In this document: positions 35,801 to 44,786 of the stretch, in pieces
Numbering within the stretch: the stretch's first letter is position 1
Layout: every line of letters begins with the position of its first letter
NCBI GenBank assembly: GCA_000727475.1
Contig: KL647298.1
Coordinates: 684,552 to 748,551 of the forward strand
Direction of reading: 5' to 3'
DNA length: 64,000 nt
Source: Sarcocystis neurona
Taxonomy: Eukaryota; Apicomplexa; Conoidasida; Eucoccidiorida; Sarcocystidae
Notes under the pieces: model-generated
What the model saw: the letters and a program-made list of their open reading frames with translations, nothing else
Told to the model about the DNA's origin: nothing
Database searches by the model: none
Translations under genes and position numbers: made by a program

Positions 35801-38800
35801 ACAGCAGCATGTGTAATGACAGTAGCAGCAGATGTACCAGCTGTCGCAGCAGGTGTAGGGGCAGACGTGTAGCAGCAGCAGCAGAAATAGTAGCAGCTGT
35901 AGCAGCCGCAGGTGTAGCAGCAGGAGCAGCAGTAGTCGCACCAGCAGGTGTAACACCAGCAGCTGCAGCGGATGTGTGGTAGCAGCAGCAGCGGGTGTAG
36001 AAGCGCAGCCGCAGGACTATGAACCGTATACACGCTGTCGCAGCATGAGGAGAAGGGCGTACCTATTACACGCCGGCAGTCGCTGAAGGAGAGATGGCGC
36101 GTGGGGTTGGCGCGATACAAAGCCAGGATCGCCTGTCGTAGCTGCAAGTAGCGCTGCTCTCTCTCTTCTGGAGATAGCAAGCTGCCTGTGATGCAAGCAG
36201 CGTCAGCAGCACAGCAGCAGCAACACACACCTCCATACCGTCGGCCGCACCAGCAACAGCAGACGTAGCAACTTCGCAGACCGCGCAGAGCCTTGGACGC
36301 ATGCATGCGGCCACGGAGTGTGCTACACCTAGCGGAAGGTACAGATACGTACGTATACAAGAACATATATATATACAGGTGGACTGACAGATACATACAG
36401 ATACAGTGTACAGATTTTTTCTGCATAGGAGACGTGCTGTTACAGCTGCAGCCGACGCACCACCAGCAGCTACCTGCTGCATGCTCCCCGCGCTGTCACT
36501 ATCGTCCTGCTGCTGCCCCTGCTGCTGCTACCGCTACCCCACAGCTCCAGCCCGTGCTGCTGCCGCTCTCCGTACTGCTGCCGTTGCTAAGGCTAATACT
36601 GCCTGAGACGCAGTTGTCTCTCAGCCAGTGCTGCTGTTTTGCTGAGACGGCTTCTACCATCCGTGTGTCGTTAGACGGGGCTGCTGTCGCTGCTGTTTCT
36701 CATGCCGCTTCGCTGCTGCTGCCAAGACTCCTGCTACAGCTGCAGGTGCAGCTGCTTCTCCTTCATTATCGCTACAAAAGCGTGTGTTGCCGCCGCTGAG
36801 TCTTGGCGGCCCCTCGCGCTGCTGCGTCTTCCGTCCGCGCTCGTGCGACTGCTGTTGCGGGACTGTTGCTGCTGCTCCTGCCGTCCGTGCCTGTTTGTGG
36901 AGTGCTGACGCTGCTGGTTCTCCCTCTCCAGCGCTTCCGTCCAGCGCTGCTTCCGCACGTGCTGCAGAAATAGCAGACCGACCGCGCACTGCTGTTTTTG
37001 CCTTGCCAGCTGTATTACACTGCTGCTGCTGCTGCGACCCTCTGCGCCTGCCGGTGTTCTGCCGCTGCTGCCGCTGTTCTATTCTGCTAGATTGTCGCAG
37101 CCGTCTGTTCGCGGCAGCAACACATGCTGCTGCTGTTGCTGCGCGTCCTTCCTCCTCGCGTCGCCAGAGCAGCACCCAGCAGCAGCGGCCGCAAGAACTG
37201 CAGCAGTGGCAGCAACAACAGCAGCAGTGGCAGCAACAACAGCAGCAGTGGCGGCAACAACAGCAGCAGCGGCAGCAGCGACAGCAGAAAACGTCTACGC
37301 GCAGTTCACCTGTAAACAGCGTGGGAAGCAGATCTTCTTCAACCGGGCTAATGCACGTCTCATCAAACCAGGAGCAGCACGTTGGCAATTTGAACGGCTT
37401 GCTCTCTGCTTCCCGCTGCAGCTCCCGCTTCAACGCGTCCTACAAATAAGAAGGCAAACTCGCATGACAATAAAGCCCTGAAAAGCCCTACACAGACACG
37501 CCCAGTCTACGTCATGCTTCTAAAAAGGTATGTAGCGCCCTACACATCCACAACCACCTAACACATATATGTACACATGTACACACATGCGCGGGGACAG
37601 GAGAGCGACGGACATTACACATATATCTATATATATAGAAATGCATGTATACATAAAGGTACATGTAGTACACATTTGAGTTCGCCCAAGAAAAAAATAT
37701 AGAGAAGAAGAATGTCACCCTTTCTTGTGTACCTATCTACCAATATGGAGACGGCTGTTCACGAGGATACAAAGACACGCAGACCTACGAAGATATGTAG
37801 TGGCGCACAGACTACGAGTGGGTCAGGCAGCGGAAGCTACGCACACGCGCTACTACACGCGTAAAAGATATAAATTTTCTACATATATACTTACCGTCCT
37901 TGAGACACATACATATATATACACTTGAATATATACATTTCATACTCTTCTTGGTAGGGATGTATGTACCGTCTAAACTGGTACGTGGTAAGTGTATACT
38001 CTATACATGTGCTTCTTCTTATCAATGTATATATACATTTATTTTATATGCACATGTTAGTAGGCATGTGTAGAGTCACTCTTATGTACAGGTATATACT
38101 CTATACATATACTTCTTCCTACCAACGTATATATATATATATTTGTATATGTTAGTAGGCATATGTACGGTCACTCTTATATGAAGTCAACAAGAGAACT
38201 GCTGCTGTGTCCGATGACGAGAAGGAAAGCGCCTTTTCAGCTCTGCGACAGAATCACACAACGCACACTGCCGCATCAATGGCGGTTGCACCACTCCTCT
38301 ATCAGCAGCGGAACTCTCGTACACATATACATATATATATATTCATATATATACAGGTATGCGACCAGCTGTAAACATGCACTGGCACGAAATACGCAAA
38401 GGTATATATATATATAAAGATGGCAGCTGCACCATTCCTCTACCACCAGCAACAACTTCGTGAATACATAGATATATATATAGGTGTGCAGCCACCTACA
38501 AACATGTACAGATACAAAACACGCAAACGTATGCGCATATATATATATATATATATATATAAAAGGATCTACTGCCGGTCACATCTAATATTTATAAACA
38601 TGTAAAGATATCTACTGCGGGTCACATCTGACACATATATTTAAGTACACCTGTATGCAGTGTGTGTGGTTCGATGCGTTGGGCACTGGAACTGTCGCAG
38701 CAGCAGCAGCGACAAGAGTGAACCAGAAGCATAAAACAAACAGGTGTTGTTCAAGAGCAGCAGCTACAGCAGCAACACAGCACGACAGTGCCAGCAGCAA

Positions 38801-41043
38801 GAGGGCAGCAGCAATACGCCAGCTGCAGCTGCAAGGGCGCAGGAACGGCAACGCAGTAGCAGACGGAGGCAGAAAGAGAGCGCGCCTGCGGCAAAGGAGC
38901 TGCAGTTGCTGCAGCAAGGTAACGCCGCAGTAGCCACACACACACGGGCATCACGATGGCAGCTGCCGCGCCAGTGTGGCAGGTGTGAGGCGACAAAATG
39001 GAGGACGTAGCCCTAGAAGCAGCAGCAGCAGTTGCATGCGCAGAACGGGCTGAAGCAGCCGCTGACAGCCGCAGCAGCGCAAGATGAGCAGCAGTAGCGA
39101 CCGCGTGTAAGACAGGAGCAGCACCAGGAAGACGGGAGCAGCAGCTACAATGGTACCTCTTCTCTTTTCCTAGTTCTCGCTTCATCTGCAGCGGTTGGGG
39201 GTCGGTCTGCTGTTGCTGCGGCTGCAGCACCGGAAGGCAGGCTGGTGCTGCGCGACATGCGGTCGCTGCTGCGTTCGGTGACTTCTGTCTTAATCTTTTT
39301 CTTCGGGACAACGCCACCAGCAGTGGCAGCCGTTTCCTCTGCTCCCGAAGCTCCTACTGCGCCACCGCGTGCTGCTGCTCCGGCTGCGTCGTCCTGCTGC
39401 TGTGGACGCTTCTTCTTGGATGCTCCGCCGGTCGCCTGCTGCGGCTCTTCATCGTCTGCCTCCTCCTCACCCTGCTGCTGTTCCTTTCCCAGCTGCTGCT
39501 GCTCGCTTCCGTGCTCCTGCTGTGTCTTCTCTTCGTCGTCCTTGACGTCTCCTTCTTGCCCTCCTGCTGCAGCAGTGTTCCCCTGGGGAGTCGCCGCTCC
39601 CGAGAACGGAGAAGCAGCAGCAGCTGGTGCAGCGCTGGAGGGAGAAGACGAAGAGGGAGACGAGGCGGAAGCCCCAGCAGCACCAGTGGAAGCAGCAGCA
39701 GAATAAGAGGAAGAAGACGAAGAAAGCAGCTGCTCAGTCACCTCCTGGGGAGGGACGCTGGCCAACTCGAAAGTCGACGTGCTAACGAAGATCGAAGCGT
39801 TGATATTTTTGTCAAATGCTGGAAGCCTGCATGCACAGCCGCACGTATTCACATGCATGCTGAGGGAGATTTATTTATTTACAAAATATAAGGGCATGCA
39901 AATTCGGGTACAAACACATACGGAGCAACATGTACGTACGTATATATATATACTGGACGCATGTGTACTTCCTCGTGTACGTACACCTCGACGTATACGT
40001 CAAGGATATTCAAGCAAGTCGTCACATTTGCTTCATTCATACGCACATGTCTGCGTATACTTTCACGTGTATCGGGAGCTGCACACGCCGTAGACGCCCG
40101 CGCGCGGCTCAGCAGAGCTTCGTATCTCCCTTTCTGTGCAAGAGGCGGGGGGCTGCTGTTCCGCCCTGGAGAAAGACACGAATCCAGTCCGACGTGCCCA
40201 CACATTGACAACAGATACGCCTATCTATGTATGTGTACCTACACGTGCCACTATATCTTCCTGTCTTTTGTTTTCCCTTCTCTCTGTCTTTCTCCCTTCC
40301 CCTCTTTTTCGCGAGGCAGACACACACACAGCTCTCTCTTTCTACACATCGGTGTGGACTCGGGTGTACGTACACCAGAACAGCAGCGCTAGCAGAGGGA
40401 ATTACTTGGTAACGTTGGACGCTATTTCAACTGGTCTGTTTTCTCCTCCGCGTTTTCCGGAAGCTGCTCCTCCCCCTACGCCTGTTTGCTGCTGCTGCTG
40501 CTGCGTTGCCGCTCCTGCTGCAGTCTCAGCGGAGGCTGCCGTCCCCGCGGTCTGTCCCTGGTGTGACTCAGTCGCTGCTGCGCCGTCCTGTGCCGTTGCA
40601 GCAGGCGTATCCGCGCGTGAGAGGGTCATACGCTCGCCTGCCAGCAGCGGAGCAGCAGGCTCTGCAGCAGTAAAAGCAGAAGGCGGAATGGGGCGTAAGG
40701 CAGCTTCCGGTACTACGTATGGTTCCTCGTGCTCCTCCCCTCCTGCTGTTGCTCCTTCCCCGGGTGCTGCTGCTGCCGCTGCTCCTTCTTCTTCTTCACG
40801 TGAACTCGATCCTCCCGCTGCTGCCTCCTCCTCCTCTCCTGCTGCTGCTCCTCCGCCTTCTTCCTCTGCAGATGCTGCGTCTCCCGCTGCCGCCGTCGAG
40901 TCGACTCCCGCCGCTGCTGGGTGAGGCGCTTCACCTGCTGCCGCCGCTTCCAGCGAGGACTGCTGCCGCTCAAACGAAGCGGTGCCCTGCAGCGCCATAT
41001 AGGCACTGCTCGCGAAAGAAGAGCAAGAATCGGCAGAATCCAT
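25961..41043 (-). CDS. SWI3/SMARCC-type SWI/SNF chromatin-remodelling subunit
   Basis: Ten exons, right to left: 41043-40406, 39826-39157, 37439-37310, 36185-36063, 34969-34836, 33534-33342, 31687-31590, 30692-30620, 28863-28677, 26840-25961. All introns are GT-AG, every junction phase matches, and the total is 3126 bases (1041 residues, TAA at 25963-25961). SWIRM is about residues 450-545, a zinc finger about 604-650, SANT about 673-727, and the SWI3-typical ANPLLSLLAFLASSMHPSV segment about 760. A coiled coil (LLREVVQLQLQQLECK) closes the protein. The N-terminal 430 residues are acidic and Ala/Gln/Ser-rich with a basic KKKIK patch. Known role of the family: core scaffold of SWI/SNF or RSC complexes in the nucleus. 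The start is the only ATG in the first exon's open frame; a further 5' exon is not excluded. Introns are 0.6-1.8 kb and hold most of the local repeats. Confidence 0.92.
27090..27480. repeat. AT-rich (CATA)n island in the last SWI3 intron
   Basis: Dense TACATA/CATATA sequence inside the 26841-28676 intron. The rest of that intron is ordinary sequence with CAG-rich parts near 27930-28110 and a CTG run at 28560-28660. No exon seen. Confidence 0.85.
28677..30692 (-). other. SANT domain split by a 1.76-kb intron
   Basis: Exon 30692-30620 gives EDKEGGWTLAQTERLI. Exon 28863-28677 continues EAIERYKDNWTEVAAHVG, then RTAQMCVERFIQLPIKEPFF. This is a near-consensus SWI3-type SANT domain with the three spaced aromatic residues (W, W, F) and the LPI end. 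The intron 28864-30619 holds an AT-rich island and CAG-rich sequence. Confidence 0.93.
29690..30360. repeat. AT-rich island in the SANT intron
   Basis: (CATA)n and (TA)n tracts alternate with CTCTCTCTTTCTCTCTGTATATA-like pyrimidine blocks near 29755 and 29890, so this is a short tandem of about 130 bp. Wholly intronic. Confidence 0.8.
30693..34835. other. Introns around the zinc-finger exons
   Basis: Outside the exons 31687-31590 and 33534-33342, this stretch holds CAG-rich sequence at 30990-31490, TGCATGC motifs, sparse AT tracts (about 32800-32890 and 34270-34320) and otherwise nothing I recognise. Confidence 0.6.
31590..33534 (-). other. C4-like zinc finger between SWIRM and SANT
   Basis: Exon 33534-33342 ends with WRCVVCGKICVYSYYVLRPA and exon 31687-31590 continues with DRCVWCLRCFAEGRF and SRQFLK. 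The Cys pairs C-x2-C and C-x2-C around a YYV core, then CF-x2-G-x-F, resemble the ZZ-like finger at the same place in plant SWI3C/SWI3D. The junction is phase 1. The first exon's start at 33534 follows a CTG-repeat acceptor. Low-complexity residues precede the finger. Confidence 0.85.
35580..35990. repeat. (GTAGCAGCAG)/(GTAGATGTAGCAGC) degenerate array in a SWIRM intron
   Basis: About 400 bases of degenerate GCA/GTA triplet repeats, e.g. GTAGATGTAGCAGCTGCA and GTGTAGCAGCAGCAG. The plus frame gives VAAAVDVAAAVDVAA. It fills most of the intron 34970-36062 without touching the splice sites. Confidence 0.85.
37201..37284. repeat. 21-bp tandem repeat next to a donor site
   Basis: Four copies of CAGCAGTGGCAGCAACAACA plus one base at 37201, 37222, 37243 and 37264, the last diverged. 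It begins about 25 bases into the intron that follows the first SWIRM exon. Confidence 0.9.
37993..38185. repeat. Direct duplication of about 95 bp
   Basis: Two adjacent copies share GTATACTCTATACAT, a pyrimidine-rich CTTCTTC stretch, a TA tract, GTTAGTAGGCAT and GTCACTCTTAT. A third, worn copy may lie at 37935-37990. Within the 37440-39156 intron. Confidence 0.8.
38279..38610. repeat. Second intronic direct duplication, about 120 bp
   Basis: Copy 1 (38279-38402) and copy 2 (38419-38528) both run GATGGC/AATGGC-GTTGCACCA-TTCCTCTA, then a TA tract, then ACAAACATG-CACGCAAA. A further short pair of GGTCACATCTAATA/GGTCACATCTGACA follows at about 38576-38632. Confidence 0.75.
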
Positions 41044-42430
41044 CGCGGCAAAAAGAGTCTTCCCGCTGAAGCACTTCACTTCAATGACACGCAGAAGGAC
41101 ACACAAAGAAGAAGGACGCAAATTCCCTCGTCTTTACTACCAGGAACCTGCAGCCATTGCCCGCGTGCTGCTGACATGCATGCGGTTCACACAATCCCGC
41201 TGTCTTCGGTCGCTGCTGCTGTACGACTTTTGGCGCTGCACATGCCGCCTGCCAGCAGAAATTTGGGGCTACCCGTACACGTTTCTGTCTGTCTGTACAA
41301 TTGTTTTGTATCAGTTCGACGTAGATACGTATCCATAAATATACACTTGTTGATTACGTATTGAAAAAAGACAGACTGGTGGACGGTACTGCCGGAGCCG
41401 TACCGACGCCGCTGGTACCTATCACTCGTGCAGCAGCTCTAGCGGGTAGTATTCCGGAGCTCGACGCTTGTCATTTGCTGCTGCTTTTACTGTACTACGG
41501 CAGCAACACAGACAGCGCTGGATAACGGGTGAAGCAGTCTTTGTTGCGTGCGCGTCAAGCCAGAGACACATAAAGACGACAAAGAATCACTTGGTGCGGC
41601 TGCTGCTGCTGCCGGTCCTTCCCGACACATCGCGCACGAGGAAGCAGGTCCCGCTGCAGCCGCGCGCACAGGACAGAGAAGTAGAGAGAAGAAAGGAGCC
41701 GGGGGTTGCCGCAGGAGAAAACACGACGGGGATCGCAGCAAGCGCAGGAGGCACTAAGGAGGCCGCGCCGCGGCTAGGAAGGAAACAACAGCGCTATCCA
41801 GAGCAGTGACACGGACAAGACAGAGCGAAGCCGAAGCAGTCGGTAGAGGCTGAATTTATGCAGGCAGTTGGGAAGAACCGACAAACTTCGTGCACAAGCA
41901 GTTCATTGCTGCCTCCACTATTCGTACACTACGGAGACGAGCGCTTAACGCGGCAGGGAGACCAGCCGGTGACGCGCCAGGTACAATGTGGAAACGACGG
42001 AGGCAAGAAAAGAACACCATGGACCGGGACAAAGGCAAGGGATAAAAAAAGAGGGAAAGCAAACAGATAAAGAGGAGGTGAAGTTGCTCGCAGGACAGAA
42101 ACGAAACGGAGTCGTGGAGCGGTTGCACTGAACAGCTGCGCCTGCAGTTGCCTGCCGAAAAATGGCACAGCTCTTATCGGGGTTGGTGTTCAGTCTGCAC
42201 AAGGAAAGAGAAGAAGCAAATACTGCTGCTGCTGTGATCGCTGCAGCAGCAGCAGCGGAAAAGTGGGCAGGACGGAGGTACGAGCTGCAGCACCGCCGCA
42301 GACGGAGGGGAAGAAAGAGCTAGAGCAGTACCAGCAGTAGAGACCCTTGCTGGCAGCCTACAGTCAGAGCTACGTGTACAACTGCCCATAAAAACCCCGA
42401 AGTGTGAACACCAGCAGGCAGCAAGAGAGA
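41044..42430. other. Upstream flank of the SWI3-like gene
   Basis: No gene recognised. Moderately CAG-rich on the plus strand. Open frames on either strand start with non-ATG codons and have no family features. The promoter of the SWI3-like gene probably lies near 41050-41400 (inference); I see no motif that fixes it. Confidence 0.4.
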
Positions 42431-44602
42431 CGAATTCATATATGGCGTGGACAGTCAGCAGCTGCAGGATGCTGCCACACTGGGTCTGCGCTGCGTGCAC
42501 GCATGCGGCCCCGACAGCAAAGGACGGAAACCAGCGGAGGTATACCCACCAAAAAACTACTATGGGAAACACTCTGGAAAAAGTGTACGTACCGCAACAT
42601 TATGCAACGATGCGAGTATAAAATTTATGTCAGTGTACGCGCGGATGTACGTAAAACTGCGTAAGGACATAACCGTCTACAGGCATACGCACGTGGACGA
42701 GTATGATAGGGTAAGAGTAGAGTAAGATATACACGTGTTATACGTGTATATGTGTAAGTGAAGGTCTAGTGTCTACAGATTAGTAAAGCTGTACCTACAG
42801 TTCAGCGTTGCTATGAGAGAGAAGACAGGAACAAGAAAAATAAGGGCACATAGAGGGAGGTCGTGGAGTCGTATTCTGTGCAAATATTTTCAGCCGATGT
42901 AGAAATGGAGTACACTGTGCTACTATGAACACACTCATACGCACGTCTACGACCTTTCTCACCGCCTAAGTAGAGGGGTATTCACGCACAAATATATGTG
43001 GGCACTTCCATATATACCGAGAGCAAGAGAGGAGGAGAACGAAAAACACGGAGAACAGCTTCTGCGAATAGGATACACATTTACGGATATATATGAATGT
43101 AAAGGTACGTTACAGGAGAAAGAGTACTGGACGGCACTGTTGACTTCCACTGTGACATATGAAGAAAAAGAACGGAACAGAACGGGACTCACTTAAGGAA
43201 GAAACTGCAAACAAGATGTAGGTACGGCTGCGGCGATGGCACCGTGGAGAGGCACAAAGTTATGAGGCTGTCAACAACACCAGCGTTAGAAGCTGTGGCA
43301 GGAGCGTATACAGGAGTAGAAGAAAGAGATAATGGTCGGAGGCAGAAACTCGCCTATAAACGGTGCCGCCCTGTGAAATGCGTTACACATAGAAACAGAT
43401 GGAAGTCTCGGTAAAAGCTGCCAATCCGTTTCCTGCAGGCACACTCGAGAGCGGTGCTACGTATGAAGTGACCACGGAGTTGTCCGCACACCCCTGACGA
43501 AGGACGGTCAGACGGAAATTCACGCTGCGCCCGCCGCAAGAGTAATGGCGAAGCAGGCCACAGCGGCATCACGGCTGGCGACGACTGCAGCAAAACTGGG
43601 AGAGTTTGTCTCGTGCTGTCTGTGGGGCGGACGGCTAAACGAAATCATGGAGACACATTCGTGTGGAGTGGCTTATGCATCTGAACATCTGCCGACAGGA
43701 TATTTGCACATATATATATATATGTATATATATGTGCATGTATACGCACACGCAGGTGCTTGAAGCGATCACTCATGGAGAAAAGCGTACACACAATTAT
43801 CATACATTGCCCATGTTTCTCGGCACCTGTGAATGTATAGTCTACGAACGAAAGCGCTATACCAATTCCATGCCAGTACGTATCTATCGATACATATATA
43901 TATATATATTTAGACAGATACCCCGTACGCGAGACTTTCCGTGCTCATCCCGCAGAAACGGCGCAGGTGTACTGAGGAAGTGCTGTTGTTCATATGGTGC
44001 GTTGAGCAGCAGAGGAGCAGACGGGCGGAGCGCTGGTGTACGCACACATTCCCTAGGACCACAACGGCAACCGGCGCAGCAGCTGCAGTGCCTCACTAGA
44101 AGAACGTGAAATAGGAAACGCTGCGTACTTGTGTCTCCGCCTCATTGGGGAACGCTTCGTGGGCAACAGAGTTTCCATCGATGAGGTGCTGGAGAAAAAT
44201 CGCACCCCTGCCAAGATGCTCTGCACGCGTGCATTGTTACGGATAAGAAAATGGATTTGCACCTGCTCCACGCTTACCCACTGCACCCATTAAGGAATGA
44301 GGAAGTGCGACCGCGAAAGCAAAGGAAACAACCTAGAACAACTGTCAAGGTTCTTTGGAGGTGACGAAGAGGTTGCCGGTAATAATGACGTATCAAAAGT
44401 TGTTCTTATCTATCTGACACCCCTGAAAGAAACTGCTGCAATTGGACAACTTCTTTGGTACGCACCACTTGTGCGCTGTAAGCTGCTTTACGCGTATATA
44501 CGTATATATATATATATATGTATCTGTATAAATGTATATATATATTTGTACTGAGAGGGAGACAGATAGACAGATATTTGGACAGGTTTATGTCTATACT
44601 TG

Positions 44603-44786
44603 TGTAGCCTGTACCTCACAGCTGTTGCTGCGTGCCACGTTCAGCGACAAGCTCGTGTGCACTTGCGGTGAGGAGACATAGATATTTTAGATATATTCAC
44701 GTGTGTACGTGTATAGCCTGTACGTCACAGCTCTTGTCGCTTCCCAGGTCCAGCCATAATAAGTTCGTGTGCACTTGCGGTGAGGA
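44603..44786. repeat. Direct duplication of about 72 bp
   Basis: Copies at 44603-44674 and 44712-44786 share AGCCTGTAC-TCACAGCT at the start and CGTGTGCACTTGCGGTGAGG at the end, with a more diverged middle. They are separated by a short AT-rich spacer. Confidence 0.85.

Larger units (their letters stand above)
34836..37439 (-). other. SWIRM domain, spread over three exons
   Basis: Exon 37439-37310 gives FKLPTCCSWFDETCISPVEE and DLLPTLFTG. Exon 36185-36063 gives REQRYLQLRQAILALYRANP and TRHLSFSDCRRVI. Exon 34969-34836 gives AADAALLLRLHSFLDYWGII. Put in order they follow the SWIRM pattern: W-F, ALP-x-FF-G, Y-x(2)-R-x(3)-Y-R-x-NP, L-x(4)-CR, GD-x(5)-R-x-H-x-FL-x-x-WG-I-N. Phases are 1 and 1, each completed by two bases in the next exon. 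Confidence 0.93.
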
